A DNA stretch of 64,000 nt from Pedobacter chitinilyticus (GTDB taxonomy: Bacteria > Bacteroidota > Bacteroidia > Sphingobacteriales > Sphingobacteriaceae), in the NCBI RefSeq assembly GCF_003313385.1, contig NZ_QMHN01000006.1, forward strand, positions 1 to 64,000. Direction: 5' to 3'. Made by a program: the position numbers and the translations under genes. Positions 7,628 through 17,688 of the stretch are shown here, piece after piece; the stretch's first letter is position 1; every line of letters starts with the position of its first letter. Below the pieces are notes generated by a model. It had not been told where the DNA came from and searched no databases. It saw only the letters and a program-made list of their open reading frames with translations.

Positions 7628-9019
7628 ATGCAGAGTTACTCCGAATTTCTTGATCTTAGTGTGGGCTTTCCTCAAGATGGCTTTAGCATCATAGATGATG
7701 AGCTATATTTCCACGATCTTAATTTGATGGAAATGATTGAAACGTATGGTACTCCCCTACGCTTTACCTACTTGCCCATGGTTAGCAAGAAAATCCAGCA
7801 AGCAAAATTGCTGTTTCAAACTGCTATCATCAAAAACAACTATCGAGGTGACTATAAATACTGCTATTGTACAAAAAGTTCGCACTTTAAGCACATTGTA
7901 GAAGAGGCCTTAAAAAACGATATTCATCTAGAAACCTCTTCAGCTTTTGACATGCCAATGATTGATGCCTTAGAGAAAAAAGGTGTTGTTTCTAAAGATA
8001 TCACAGTAATCTGTAACGGCTTCAAAACCTTTCAATATAAGCAGTATATCATTGACATGCTACACGATGGGTTTAAGAATATCATTCCTGTTTTAGATAA
8101 CAAGGAAGAGTTCAACCTTTATGATGACGAAATAGAAATGGATACTCCTTGTAATTTAGGGATCCGTATCGCCGCAGAGGAACAGCCAGACTCTCAGTTT
8201 TACACGTCTCGTTTAGGTGTTAGGTTAGAGGACGTGATTGATTTTTATAACAGTAAAGTGGCTGCAAATCCTAATTTCAGGGTAAAACTGCTCCATTTCT
8301 TCATCAACTCTGGTATTTCTGATACGCCTTATTACTGGAATGAGCTAGAGAAATATGTAACCCTTTATTGCAAGTTCAAAAAAATCAATCCTGATTTAGA
8401 TACCTTGGATATTGGTGGCGGTATGCCATTTAAAGATAGTTTGGTTTTTGATTTCGACTATGAGTACATGGTGAACGAAATTGTAAAACGTATTAAAGAG
8501 ATTTGTGCTGAACACGATGTGGTTGAACCAGACATCATTACTGAATTTGGAAAATATACTGTAGCAGAAGCTTCGGGTATTTTATACAAAGTATTGGGCC
8601 GTAAACAACAAAACGATCGTGAAAAATGGTTGATGTTGGATGGATCGTTCATTACCAACTTACCAGATGTTTGGGCTTTAAACCAGAAATATATTTTATT
8701 GCCTATTAACAATTGGGATGCGGAATATGAGCGTGTAAACCTTGGTGGTATCACTTGCGATGGCCAGGATTATTACAACCAAGAAGCGCATATGAACAGT
8801 GTATTTATGCCGCGTACCCGTAAAGTTCAATATTTGGGCTTTTTCCATACTGGTGCTTACCAAGAAGTATTAAGTGGTTATGGGGGTATCCATCATTGCC
8901 TATTGCCTAGCCCTAAACATGTGATTATTCGCCGCAACAGAGATGAAACTTTCAACTTTGAGGTTTTTGGCGAAGAGCAAAACAGTAAGCAAGTACTTAA
9001 AATTTTAGGTTATACTTAG
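7628..9019 (+). CDS. speA: PLP-dependent arginine decarboxylase
   Basis: The 463-residue protein belongs to the alanine-racemase-fold (type III) decarboxylases and most resembles the Bacteroidota arginine decarboxylases, which make agmatine for polyamine synthesis. Seen in it: the probable PLP lysine in YCTKSSHF (Lys83), the glycine-rich phosphate loop LDIGGGMPF, EFGKYTVAEASG, and near the end the substrate loop GGITCDGQDYY, containing the conserved Cys-Asp pair. The ATG at 7628 is chosen; an upstream TTG would add 26 residues without family resemblance. It stands alone between two terminators. Diaminopimelate or carboxynorspermidine decarboxylase are related alternatives but fit the length and motifs less well. 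Confidence 0.8.
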   Translation: MQSYSEFLDLSVGFPQDGFSIIDDELYFHDLNLMEMIETYGTPLRFTYLPMVSKKIQQAKLLFQTAIIKNNYRGDYKYCYCTKSSHFKHIVEEALKNDIHLETSSAFDMPMIDALEKKGVVSKDITVICNGFKTFQYKQYIIDMLHDGFKNIIPVLDNKEEFNLYDDEIEMDTPCNLGIRIAAEEQPDSQFYTSRLGVRLEDVIDFYNSKVAANPNFRVKLLHFFINSGISDTPYYWNELEKYVTLYCKFKKINPDLDTLDIGGGMPFKDSLVFDFDYEYMVNEIVKRIKEICAEHDVVEPDIITEFGKYTVAEASGILYKVLGRKQQNDREKWLMLDGSFITNLPDVWALNQKYILLPINNWDAEYERVNLGGITCDGQDYYNQEAHMNSVFMPRTRKVQYLGFFHTGAYQEVLSGYGGIHHCLLPSPKHVIIRRNRDETFNFEVFGEEQNSKQVLKILGYT

Positions 9020-9067
9020 TATTTAGATTAAGGAATAAGTAGCAAGGAATAAAGACCGAGCTGTATC

Positions 9068-9097
9068 AATCCTTTCCATTTTTGGGAGGGATTTTTT
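9068..9097 (+). terminator. Probable terminator of the decarboxylase gene
   Basis: AATCCTTTCC pairs with GGGAGGGATT (with G.U pairs) around a short T-rich loop, followed by a T-run. Confidence 0.5.
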
Positions 9098-9135
9098 GCT
9101 TTTAACATAAGGGACGTTAAGCAACAATCTTTTTT

Positions 9136-9239
9136 AACCACCTAAGACATCTTAGAACATTTTTTCTTTACTACCCGTCTTAATTTCTTAATGTTTGATT
9201 ATTTACCACCTAAGACACCTTAGAGCATTTTAGTTTTTG
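9136..9239. repeat. Two copies of a dispersed intergenic repeat
   Basis: Copy one starts at 9136 and copy two at about 9205; both read ACCACCTAAGACA, then a CTTAGA-CATTTT variant. A third copy lies at 38698-38735. CTAAGACATCTTAG is itself a partial inverted repeat. The 299-bp gap 9020-9318 holds nothing else of note. Confidence 0.7.
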
Positions 9240-9318
9240 AAACCATGAAGATATTAAGTTGCATAAAGAAATAGTTTAGGAAAAAACTAGTAAATTGGAT
9301 TTACCAATCCTCTAATCT

Positions 9319-10032
9319 ATGTTAGAACACATCAAACTCAACAATATCTTTCTCATTGATATTGAAACCGTTCCTCTGTACGAGAATTTTGATGAAATGC
9401 CTGCTCATTTTCAAGTATTATGGGACCAAAAAAGCCAATACCAACGGCCAGCCGGACAAACTGCAGCTGAATTTTATGAACGTGCTGGCATTTGGGCCGA
9501 GTTCGGTAAAATTATTTGCATCAGTATCGGTTTTTTCCATTTAGAAAAAAAGCACATCCACTTAAGGATACGCTCTCTTGCCGCACACGACGAAAAGCTA
9601 TTGTTGTTACAATTCATAGAACTATTGAACAACCAGTCGAACAATTTACAGTTATGCGCACATAATGGAAAAGAATTTGATTTCCCCTACCTGTGCAGAA
9701 GAATGTTGATCAACGGCCTAAAAATTCCAAAAGTATTACAGCTATCAGGAAAGAAACCATGGGAAATCAATCATCTCGACACGCTGGAGCTATGGAAATT
9801 TGGTGACCATAAGCATTTTACTTCGCTTAACTTACTGGCTGCAATTTTTGATTTACCTACGCCTAAAGGTGATCTAGACGGCAGTAAAGTTAGGGAAGTT
9901 TATTATCAACAAAAGGACCTGAATAGGATAGCCCGTTATTGCGAAAATGATGTCATCACTTTAGCCCAAGTTTTATTACGCCTTAAAGGATTACCGATAA
10001 TTCCGCCAGAAAATATTACTTTAGTAGAGTAA
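9319..10032 (+). CDS. Predicted 3'-5' exonuclease, PolB-like exo family
   Basis: This 237-residue protein has the RNase H-like DEDD exonuclease layout: exo I in FLIDIETVP (residues 11-19), exo II in LCAHNGKEFDFPYLCRR (around 112-128) and exo III in RYCENDVITLAQV (around 205-217), where Tyr and Asp supply the final catalytic residues. That matches the family annotated as predicted 3'-5' exonuclease related to the exonuclease domain of DNA polymerase B. It is expected to trim DNA or RNA ends in the cytoplasm; substrate unknown. Its stop overlaps the next start by one base (TAATG), so it is translationally coupled to the ABC gene, with no obvious functional link. Confidence 0.82.
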   Translation: MLEHIKLNNIFLIDIETVPLYENFDEMPAHFQVLWDQKSQYQRPAGQTAAEFYERAGIWAEFGKIICISIGFFHLEKKHIHLRIRSLAAHDEKLLLLQFIELLNNQSNNLQLCAHNGKEFDFPYLCRRMLINGLKIPKVLQLSGKKPWEINHLDTLELWKFGDHKHFTSLNLLAAIFDLPTPKGDLDGSKVREVYYQQKDLNRIARYCENDVITLAQVLLRLKGLPIIPPENITLVE

Positions 10033-11738
10033 TGCTTAACGTAAAAGACCTTGCCGTAAAATTCTACAACCAAGAAGACAAAATTTGGTTGGAAACTGTC
10101 CATAAAGTGAGTTTTAACCTTGAAAAAGGAAAAGTACTAGGTATCGTGGGTGAATCTGGCTCAGGAAAATCGGTTACTTCTTTTTCGATCATGCGTTTAC
10201 ACGACAGTAAAAACACGCAAATAGATGGAGAAATAAAGTTAGACACCATCAATTTGCTTCAACTTGATGATAAGGAAATCAGGAAATACAGAGGCAACAA
10301 AATTTCGATGATTTTTCAAGAGCCAATGACTTCCCTCAACCCAGTATTCACTTGTGGTGAACAAGTAAGGGAAGCGATCATGTTACACCAAAACATCGAC
10401 AAAGAAACAGCAAAGGATAAAACCATTAACTTATTTAAAGAGGTTCAGCTTCCACGGCCTGAGAATATTTTCGAAAGCTATCCTCACCAACTTTCTGGAG
10501 GGCAAAAACAGCGGGTAATGATTGCCATGGCTTTAAGCTGTAATCCAGAGTTGCTGATTGCAGATGAGCCCACTACCGCATTGGATGTGACCGTTCAAAA
10601 AACCATTCTGCAGCTTTTGTTACGTTTAAAAACAGAGCGTAACATGGCCATGATTTTCATTTCGCATGATCTTGGTTTAATGAACGAAATAGCCGATGAG
10701 CTTCTGGTAATGTATAAAGGTGATATTGTAGAACAAGGCAATGCTAAAATCTTATTTGAGAACCCTCAACATCCCTATACTAAAGGTTTGTTGGCTTGTC
10801 GCCCCTCTCCCAAACGATTATTGAAAAAACTACCTACCGTTGCCGATTTCCTTAACGAAAGCAAAGCGGTGGGTTTAAAGCATTTGCTAGAAGAAAATGC
10901 CTATACAAAAGAAGAAGTTAACCAAAGAAGAGAAAAACTCTATCAACAGGAACCACTTTTAAAAGTACAAGAATTATGTACTTGGTATCCTATTAAAAAA
11001 GGCTTGTTTGGAAAAACTCAGGATTTCGTGAAAGCTGTTGACCACGTTTCTTTTGAAGTTTTTCCTGGCGAAACCTTAGGTTTAGTAGGCGAATCTGGCT
11101 GTGGCAAAACCACCCTTGGACGTACTATTTTAAGACTGGTAGAACCAAGCTCTGGTCAATTGATTTTTGAAGGAAAAGACATTACCCATATTGGGAAAAA
11201 AGAATTAAGAAGCTTGAGAAGAGATATACAGATTATCTTTCAAGATCCTTATTCTTCCCTAAATCCAAAAATAACGGTGGGACAATCTATCATGGAACCT
11301 TTGATTGTACATGGCGTTTTTGCTAATGATATGGAGAGAAAAGCCCACGTGATACAGCTCCTCGAAAAAGTGAATTTAGGGGCCGAATATTTTAATCGCT
11401 ACCCTCACGAGTTTTCGGGCGGACAACGCCAAAGAATTGTCATTGCTAGGGCTTTAGCTTTGAAACCTAAATTTATCATCTGCGACGAATCTGTATCGGC
11501 ACTTGACGTATCTGTACAAGCTCAGGTTTTAAACTTGCTCAGGAACTTACAAGAGGAATTTGGTTTGACCTACATATTTATTTCCCATGACTTAGCTGTG
11601 GTAAAACACATCTCTGATCGGATGATCATTATGAATAAAGGAAAAATAGAAGAACAAGGCTTTCCAGAAGAAATTTATGAGCATCCAAAAGCGGCCTATA
11701 CCCAAAAATTGATTGAGGCAATACCTGGGAATTTTTAA
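10032..11738 (+). CDS. Double-ATPase peptide/nickel-type ABC transporter protein
   Basis: Two ABC ATPase domains are fused in 568 residues, like DppD-DppF or E. coli YejF. Domain one has Walker A GESGSGKS (40-47), signature LSGGQKQR and Walker [14 protein letters not shown]. Domain two has [16 protein letters not shown] and Walker [14 protein letters not shown]. The oligopeptide/dipeptide C-terminal extension appears after domain one ([17 protein letters not shown]). It would energise uptake of peptides together with permeases and a binding protein, none of which is in this window. The second Walker B keeps the catalytic Glu (DES). The ATG overlaps the preceding stop codon. Confidence 0.9.
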   Translation: MLNVKDLAVKFYNQEDKIWLETVHKVSFNLEKGKVLGIVGESGSGKSVTSFSIMRLHDSKNTQIDGEIKLDTINLLQLDDKEIRKYRGNKISMIFQEPMTSLNPVFTCGEQVREAIMLHQNIDKETAKDKTINLFKEVQLPRPENIFESYPHQLSGGQKQRVMIAMALSCNPELLIADEPTTALDVTVQKTILQLLLRLKTERNMAMIFISHDLGLMNEIADELLVMYKGDIVEQGNAKILFENPQHPYTKGLLACRPSPKRLLKKLPTVADFLNESKAVGLKHLLEENAYTKEEVNQRREKLYQQEPLLKVQELCTWYPIKKGLFGKTQDFVKAVDHVSFEVFPGETLGLVGESGCGKTTLGRTILRLVEPSSGQLIFEGKDITHIGKKELRSLRRDIQIIFQDPYSSLNPKITVGQSIMEPLIVHGVFANDMERKAHVIQLLEKVNLGAEYFNRYPHEFSGGQRQRIVIARALALKPKFIICDESVSALDVSVQAQVLNLLRNLQEEFGLTYIFISHDLAVVKHISDRMIIMNKGKIEEQGFPEEIYEHPKAAYTQKLIEAIPGNF

Positions 11739-11749
11739 ACAAAAAACAT

Positions 11750-11784
11750 GGGGAATACCTTACTCAAAAATAGAATAATTCCCC
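11750..11784 (+). other. Weak hairpin after the ABC gene
   Basis: GGGGAAT (11750-11756) and ATTCCCC (11778-11784) can pair around a 21-nt loop. No T-run follows; it may stabilise the mRNA end or be chance. Confidence 0.3.
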
Positions 11785-11926
11785 AATACAAAACCACAGT
11801 TCCACAACCATATGCTATAAAGATGACGCATAAAAGGTGTTTAAGCGCATATTCTTAATAGTTTTAGATTTTGGTACAGTTTTTTCATATGGAATATTCA
11901 GATTATATCAATTAAAACTAAAAGAA

Positions 11927-13135
11927 ATGTCAAAAAACAAGTATTTATTAGTTGCCTCGCTCTTATTAACTGCAACTATTTACTCTTGTAAAAAAGAAAC
12001 GCAAGAAGTAGTGGCTAAAGAAGATGGAGCATCAAACATCATCAAAATCAATAGCAATCCTTCAAATCGCGTTGATTTGAGTAATGAAGGTTTAACCTTA
12101 GACTTTCAAGCGGCAACAGAAACTAATGGAAAAGTAGCTACCGCTGCTACAGCTTCTGCTGAATTCCCTTATCAATTGGTTTTCAAAGGAAAAATCAATC
12201 CACTAATTGGAGCTAGCAACAATGCACTTAGCGCATTAGAAGTATCAGCTTATGGTAACTACTACGCAATTGCTTATCAAACACCAGGTGCTGCTTACGG
12301 TGGTGGTGTAGATGTGATCCAAATTCAATCAGGTGCCCCTCAATTAATTTCTTCAGTAAGCACTCCAGATGCTGATGTAACCTGCATTAACAACGGGGGC
12401 GGTCGCCTTTACTTAGGTATGGACCTTAAAACTTTCGAAAGCTATAGCTATCCTGCACCTGCAGTAGTTGGTATCGTTAAAACTAACGGTGGTAGCTTAG
12501 AAGATCCTCAAGTAGTAGGCTTGGAAGGCTACTCAACCAAAGATGTTAAATACAATACTCAAAATGGCAAATTATACGCTGCTTCTTCTACTAATGGAGG
12601 TGTAAGTATCATTTCATTTGCTGGACAAAAAGCAAGCAGAACTGCTTTCCAATCTTACGGTGGAGCTAGATCTATCACTTTCTCAAACAACGATATCATT
12701 GCTACCAATGGTTATAGCTATACTACTTTAGATGCGAATACAGCGGCACAATCAACTTACAAATGGTGGCCAATCCAAAGCAACGAAGTAAATATCGGTA
12801 GCGTTGCTTCTTTAACTAACGGTAATTTCCTTTTTGGAAATAACTACTACCTTATCCACGTAGATAAAACAAATGGTCAGCTTTTAGATCAAGTAGATTT
12901 AGGCGGATGGGTAAATTCAATCTCAATTGTTGCTGACAAAATTTATGTTTCTACTGGAAACAGCTTAGTGGTAGCGCAAATTGAAAACAACAAAATCAAA
13001 GTTCTTGCTAAAACACACTTCTCAAGTACTTTTGGTGGCGACTTTAACGTAATCAGTTCTAGAGTTGCAGGTAGCTATGTATTTGTAGCTTGTGGCAACA
13101 GAGGAACTTACGTATTCAACCTTAAAAAATCCTAG
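11927..13135 (+). CDS. Lipoprotein with propeller-like repeats, function unknown
   Basis: The 402-residue product begins MSKNKYLLVASLLLTATIYSC, with a lipobox Cys followed by Lys-Lys-Glu, as in many exported lipoproteins of this phylum. After a short linker, repeated units with patterns such as KLYAASSTNGGVSIISFAG and NDIIATNGYSYTTLDA suggest a beta-propeller of the LVIVD type. I do not recognise a specific family. The ATG at 11927 is preferred to an upstream in-frame TTG at 11837, since it places the signal peptide correctly. It is monocistronic, followed by a strong terminator. Its role could be surface binding, but this is a guess. Confidence 0.7.
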   Translation: MSKNKYLLVASLLLTATIYSCKKETQEVVAKEDGASNIIKINSNPSNRVDLSNEGLTLDFQAATETNGKVATAATASAEFPYQLVFKGKINPLIGASNNALSALEVSAYGNYYAIAYQTPGAAYGGGVDVIQIQSGAPQLISSVSTPDADVTCINNGGGRLYLGMDLKTFESYSYPAPAVVGIVKTNGGSLEDPQVVGLEGYSTKDVKYNTQNGKLYAASSTNGGVSIISFAGQKASRTAFQSYGGARSITFSNNDIIATNGYSYTTLDANTAAQSTYKWWPIQSNEVNIGSVASLTNGNFLFGNNYYLIHVDKTNGQLLDQVDLGGWVNSISIVADKIYVSTGNSLVVAQIENNKIKVLAKTHFSSTFGGDFNVISSRVAGSYVFVACGNRGTYVFNLKKS

Positions 13136-13160
13136 TTGATATAATTGTTAATTTTTTTTT

Positions 13161-13190
13161 GAAAAGGCCCGAGTAAAATCGGGCCTTTTT
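13161..13190 (+). terminator. Strong intrinsic terminator
   Basis: AAAAGGCCCGA and TCGGGCCTTTTT form an 11-bp stem around GTAAAA, ending in a T-run. Confidence 0.92.
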
Positions 13191-13284
13191 CATTAAACAC
13201 CTATTTGAATCGTAATTATTATTAGATTAAAAAAACCTTTCCTATGGTTACATTTGTTATCTTCGGTACAATTGGAAAACGATT

Positions 13285-15420
13285 ATGGCAAAAAATAAGA
13301 ATGCTCAATTCAAACTTGTTCTCACTCAGCTCATCAGCGATATTTTTGAAAAAAACAAAAACATTGCACTTAATCATAAGCAGGTAGCATCACGTTTAAA
13401 TCTTAGCGATAAAACATCTATCGACACAATTTTAGAGGTTTTGATTGAACAAACAGAAAAGGGAAAATTTGTAAGGCCCGAAAGAGGAAAATTCAAACTT
13501 AAAGACCTTAAAACTTTTATCACGGGTACTGTGGATATGACTGCGGATGGCTCTGCGTTTATTGTGCCTGATGACGAATTTGAAAAAGACATCTTTGTTG
13601 CGCCAAGAAAGCTCAGAAATGCCCTTCATGGTGATAAAGTAAAAGTATATGTTTTTGCTAAGAAAAGTGGCGGCAGAAGAAATGAAGGTGAAATCGTTGA
13701 AATTATTAAACGAGTTAAAACCGAATTTATCGGTGTTGCCAAAATATCTGATCGCTTTGCATTTGTCATCCCTGATGACAGGAAAATGCTACACGATATT
13801 TTCGTACCGCTAAGTGACTTAAATGGTGCCAAAAATGGACAAAAAGTACAAGTGGCTTTAACAGATTGGCCAGAAGGCGCTAAAAATCCAATTGGCAAAA
13901 TCATCCATATTTTAGGAGACCAAGGCGAAAACAATACCGAGATGAACGCCATCTTGGCGGAATATGGTTTTCCATTAAGCTTTCCTTCCGAAGTAGAAAA
14001 AGAAGCTAACGCCATTCCAGAACAGGTTAGTGAAGCCGATATTAAAGGACGAAGAGATTTTAGAGATACGGTTACTTTTACGATAGACCCGATTGATGCC
14101 AAAGATTTTGATGATGCCATCTCTTTCAAAAAATTGGAGAATGGACATTACGAAATTGGCGTACACATTGCCGATGTTTCTCACTACGTACAACCTAACT
14201 CTAATTTAGATAAAGAAGCTTACCATAGGGCTACCTCTGTTTATTTGGTAGATAGGGTAATCCCAATGCTTCCTGAACGATTGAGTAATGGTGTATGCTC
14301 GTTACGTCCAAATGAAGATAAGCTTTGCTTTGCCGCTGTTTTTGAGCTCGACGACCAAGCAAATATCCTTGATCAATGGTTTGGCCGTACGGTAATCCAT
14401 TCGAACAGACGTTTCACTTACGAAGAAGCGCAACAGGTAATTGAGACTAAACAAGGAGATTATGCAGAAGAAATCCTGAAACTAAATGAGCTGGCCTACG
14501 TGCTTAGAGACGCTAAATTCAAAAATGGTGCGATCAGTTTTGAAAGCACCGAGGTGAAGTTCAAATTAGATGAATTTGGCAAGCCCATTGGCGTTTACGT
14601 AAAAGAACGTAAAGATGCCCATAAGCTCATTGAAGATTTTATGTTGCTGGCTAATAAAAAAGTGGCAGAATTTATAGCGAAAAAAGGAAAAGGCAAGCAA
14701 AAATATACTTTCGTTTATCGTACACACGATTCGCCAAATATGGAAAGCTTAACTAGTTTCGCCAGTTTCGCTTCGAGGTTTGGTTATAAAATTAGTACAA
14801 AATCTGACAAGGACATTGCCAAATCCCTTAATTACCTGATGGAAAATGTAGAGGGCAAAAAGGAGCAGAATATTTTGACTTCGTTGGCTATCCGTTCCAT
14901 GGCAAAAGCCATTTATACGACCAAAAAGACAAGCCACTACGGTTTAGCTTTTGATTATTATACACACTTCACCTCTCCTATCCGTAGATACCCTGATGTA
15001 ATGGTGCATAGACTACTTGCGCTATACTTGGATGGTGGAAAATCGGCCAATGCCGAAGAATATGAAGCAGCTAGTGTGCATTCATCAGCAATGGAAAAAC
15101 GTGCGGCAGATGCAGAAAGAGCTTCCGTAAAATACAAACAAGCCGAATACTTGGAAAACAATATTGGTTCTGTGTACACTGGTATAATTTCAGGTGTTAC
15201 CGAATGGGGAATGTATGTAGAAATTGAAGAGAATAAGTGTGAAGGCATGATCCGATTGCGCGATATTAGTGATGACTTCTACGTATTGGATGAGAAAAAC
15301 TATTGCATCATCGGACAGCGCAAGAAACGCAAATACCAGCTTGGTGACGAAGTGCAGATTAAAGTGAAAAAAGTAGACCTTTCTAAGCGACAAATAGATT
15401 TTTCATTGGTACAGGACTAA
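13285..15420 (+). CDS. rnr: Ribonuclease R
   Basis: RNase R is a processive 3'-5' exoribonuclease that degrades structured RNA. The 711-residue protein has an N-terminal helix-turn-helix-like region, two cold-shock OB folds (about 70-230), the RNB catalytic domain with the metal-binding DPIDAKDFDDAISF segment near residue 270 and the HYGLAFDYYTHFTSPIRRYPD signature near 555, and a C-terminal S1 domain (YTGIISGVTEWGMYVEIEEN). Length and order are those of the family. The terminator upstream and a probable one downstream suggest its own unit. Confidence 0.95.
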   Translation: MAKNKNAQFKLVLTQLISDIFEKNKNIALNHKQVASRLNLSDKTSIDTILEVLIEQTEKGKFVRPERGKFKLKDLKTFITGTVDMTADGSAFIVPDDEFEKDIFVAPRKLRNALHGDKVKVYVFAKKSGGRRNEGEIVEIIKRVKTEFIGVAKISDRFAFVIPDDRKMLHDIFVPLSDLNGAKNGQKVQVALTDWPEGAKNPIGKIIHILGDQGENNTEMNAILAEYGFPLSFPSEVEKEANAIPEQVSEADIKGRRDFRDTVTFTIDPIDAKDFDDAISFKKLENGHYEIGVHIADVSHYVQPNSNLDKEAYHRATSVYLVDRVIPMLPERLSNGVCSLRPNEDKLCFAAVFELDDQANILDQWFGRTVIHSNRRFTYEEAQQVIETKQGDYAEEILKLNELAYVLRDAKFKNGAISFESTEVKFKLDEFGKPIGVYVKERKDAHKLIEDFMLLANKKVAEFIAKKGKGKQKYTFVYRTHDSPNMESLTSFASFASRFGYKISTKSDKDIAKSLNYLMENVEGKKEQNILTSLAIRSMAKAIYTTKKTSHYGLAFDYYTHFTSPIRRYPDVMVHRLLALYLDGGKSANAEEYEAASVHSSAMEKRAADAERASVKYKQAEYLENNIGSVYTGIISGVTEWGMYVEIEENKCEGMIRLRDISDDFYVLDEKNYCIIGQRKKRKYQLGDEVQIKVKKVDLSKRQIDFSLVQD

Positions 15421-15456
15421 ATCAGTGTTGATTTCATTTCTGCGGTCTGATTTTTT
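15419..15456 (+). terminator. Possible terminator of rnr
   Basis: AAATCAG pairs with CTGATTT over a 21-nt loop, followed by a T-run. The stem is short. Confidence 0.4.
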
Positions 15457-15480
15457 ACCTTTGGCCTTTCATTCACTTTG

Positions 15481-16665
15481 ATGCGTAACTGCCTTTTAAC
15501 TGTTTTTTTGCTGTTTGTGTTCACCACAATCAAAGCCCAAACCATTCAGGGTAAACTGGTTGATGAGATCACTGGCGAAGCGATTCCTTTTGTTTCTATT
15601 GGTGTGATGGGCACCAACAACACTACCGTAACTAACGATGCGGGAGAGTTTATCCTTAAAAACGTCAATTTTCCAGTTAAATTAAGATACAGCCATGTGA
15701 GTTACTTTATGCTAGAGCAAGAACTCAACGGGCCTGCAAACAATCTAATAGTTAAATTAAAGCCTGCAGCAATCAATTTAAAACCTGTAGTGGTTGACCC
15801 CTATCGCGGTTTAAAACTGGTTAAAGCCGCGCTGGAAAAAGCCGCAGGATTTAGCACCCAACATTTTTACGGCAATGCCTTTTATCGTCAGTTGACTTCA
15901 TTAAATGGCAAACCAAGCCAAGTATATGAGCTTTTCTACGATTTGGAATTTAATCTATCTAAAGTAAAAGGTTGGATCGCCAAGCAAAGCAGATTTGCAG
16001 AAACAAATGATGGGATCGCCTTTTCGATGAGCAATCAATCCTATCTTACCTTTTCTCTGGCAGGCTATCTGTTTGAAGAAAAGAAGACAGGTAAAACAGT
16101 TACCCTAAAAAGCTTGAATGATTTCGAAATCTCTATAGAGAAATACATCGAACAGAAAAATCAGGATATTGCAGTGGTTTCCTGCAAATACAAAGGCAAC
16201 AAAAAGCAATTCTACATCAATTCAACTTATTATATCGGCGTAGAAGACCTTAAAATTTACCGATTGGAGAATAGCATTTTTAATCTACCCATCAAACTTA
16301 GCGGTTCATCCAGCAAAATACCTCCAATAGCAACTACTATAGCTACTTTTAACGGAGAGAAAACACCAATCCCAGTGATTGAGAATATCTCCACCAAGCT
16401 ATATCTTAATTTAATTGCTGGCGGCAGAACATTAACACCCGTCATCAGCTCGATGTTAACCATATATCAGCTAGACAAAACACTCAACACACAAAAATTT
16501 ACTGAACTAACCAAAAACGTAAAAGATAAAGCCATCATCGAATCGATTGCGTACAACCCAATTTTTTGGAAAGACAACCCCTTTGTGAAGCAAACCACTT
16601 TAGAGGAATCTTCCATTAAAATGATGGAAAGCAAATCGGCGTTTGGTACCATGATAGATCCATAA
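15481..16665 (+). CDS. Carboxypeptidase-regulatory-like domain protein
   Basis: The 394-residue protein starts with a signal peptide (MRNCLLTVFLLFVFTTIKAQ) and then a CarboxypepD_reg-like beta-sandwich (IQGKLVDEITGEAIPFVSIGV to about residue 100), as at the start of TonB receptors. The remainder (FYGNAFYRQLTSLNGKPSQVYELFYD) is found in secreted Bacteroidota proteins of unknown role, without a barrel domain. The ATG at 15481 is preferred over the TTG three bases earlier. It ends 2 nt before the prenyl synthase gene, so the two are probably co-transcribed. Function is not known; an envelope location is likely. Confidence 0.7.
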   Translation: MRNCLLTVFLLFVFTTIKAQTIQGKLVDEITGEAIPFVSIGVMGTNNTTVTNDAGEFILKNVNFPVKLRYSHVSYFMLEQELNGPANNLIVKLKPAAINLKPVVVDPYRGLKLVKAALEKAAGFSTQHFYGNAFYRQLTSLNGKPSQVYELFYDLEFNLSKVKGWIAKQSRFAETNDGIAFSMSNQSYLTFSLAGYLFEEKKTGKTVTLKSLNDFEISIEKYIEQKNQDIAVVSCKYKGNKKQFYINSTYYIGVEDLKIYRLENSIFNLPIKLSGSSSKIPPIATTIATFNGEKTPIPVIENISTKLYLNLIAGGRTLTPVISSMLTIYQLDKTLNTQKFTELTKNVKDKAIIESIAYNPIFWKDNPFVKQTTLEESSIKMMESKSAFGTMIDP

Positions 16666-16667
16666 TA

Positions 16668-17630
16668 ATGCACAGCCCTACAGAATTACAACAAATTATT
16701 GAAAACGAGATATTTAAATTAGCTTATCCATCAAAGCCAGCTGATTTATATGACCCCATTAAATACATTATGAGTTTAGGCGGCAAACGCATTAGGCCCG
16801 TTGTTGTATTGATGGCGACAGAGCTGTTTACCGATGAGCCGTTAAAGGCGATTGACGTTGCCTTGGCCATTGAAACCTTCCATAATTTCACCTTAGTGCA
16901 CGATGATATTATGGACAATGCACCACTTAGACGTGGTAAGCAAACTGTACACGAAAAATGGAGCGTAAACAATGCCATTTTAAGTGGCGATGTGATGATG
17001 GTCGAATCCAACAAACACTTATCCAAAGTTGACATAAGCGTGCTAAAACCAGTGCTTGATACCTTTAACCAAACCGCTCAGGGCGTTTGCGAAGGGCAAC
17101 AACTGGATATGGAGTTTGAAACCAGAGATAATGTAAGCATTCCAGAATACATTGAAATGATTCGCTTGAAAACAGCAGTTTTGTTGGGCGGAGCGATGAA
17201 ATTAGGAGCTATTGTAGGCGGTGCCGATGAAAAAAATGCAGATTTACTGTATCAATTTGGAGAAAACCTTGGCGTAGCTTTCCAATTACAGGATGACATT
17301 TTAGATGTTTACGGCGACCCAGAGAAATTCGGCAAGCAAGTGGGTGGTGACATCATCTCCAATAAAAAAACATTCCTACACCTCACCGCGAAGGCACTGG
17401 TACAGCCAGAAGAACTGCCTACCCTTTTGGGCGATCACGAAAACACCGAAATCAAAGTTAAAGCAGTTACTCAGTTATACGACAGTTACCAGGTAAAAGA
17501 ACAAGCGAATGTAGAGATGGAAAAATATTTAAACAAAGCTTATCAAGCACTGTATCAAATCGCCGTTTCGGAAGATAGAAAAAACCTTTTAAGGCAATTG
17601 GCGAAGCAAATTATGGATAGAGAAAGTTAG
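16668..17630 (+). CDS. Trans polyprenyl diphosphate synthase
   Basis: This 320-residue enzyme condenses isopentenyl diphosphate with allylic diphosphates. The two aspartate-rich motifs are visible: DDIMD at 79-83 (in LVHDDIMDNAPLRRGKQTVH) and DDILD at 209-213 (in FQLQDDILDVYGD). The N-terminal GGKRIRP is the usual pyrophosphate-binding stretch. Chain length cannot be read with certainty; a geranylgeranyl/farnesyl or octaprenyl product are the options. It probably supports quinone, carotenoid or cell wall lipid synthesis. It follows the CarboxypepD_reg gene with a 2-nt gap. Confidence 0.88.
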   Translation: MHSPTELQQIIENEIFKLAYPSKPADLYDPIKYIMSLGGKRIRPVVVLMATELFTDEPLKAIDVALAIETFHNFTLVHDDIMDNAPLRRGKQTVHEKWSVNNAILSGDVMMVESNKHLSKVDISVLKPVLDTFNQTAQGVCEGQQLDMEFETRDNVSIPEYIEMIRLKTAVLLGGAMKLGAIVGGADEKNADLLYQFGENLGVAFQLQDDILDVYGDPEKFGKQVGGDIISNKKTFLHLTAKALVQPEELPTLLGDHENTEIKVKAVTQLYDSYQVKEQANVEMEKYLNKAYQALYQIAVSEDRKNLLRQLAKQIMDRES

Positions 17631-17688
17631 CTCTTAAATTTTCTTCTAACCAAGATATAGTCACTAAAAAAATGATTATTATTGGCAC

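Noticed and set aside
11837-11926. N-terminal extension of the propeller-like lipoprotein
   Set aside because: Adds 30 residues in front of a good lipoprotein signal and starts with TTG.
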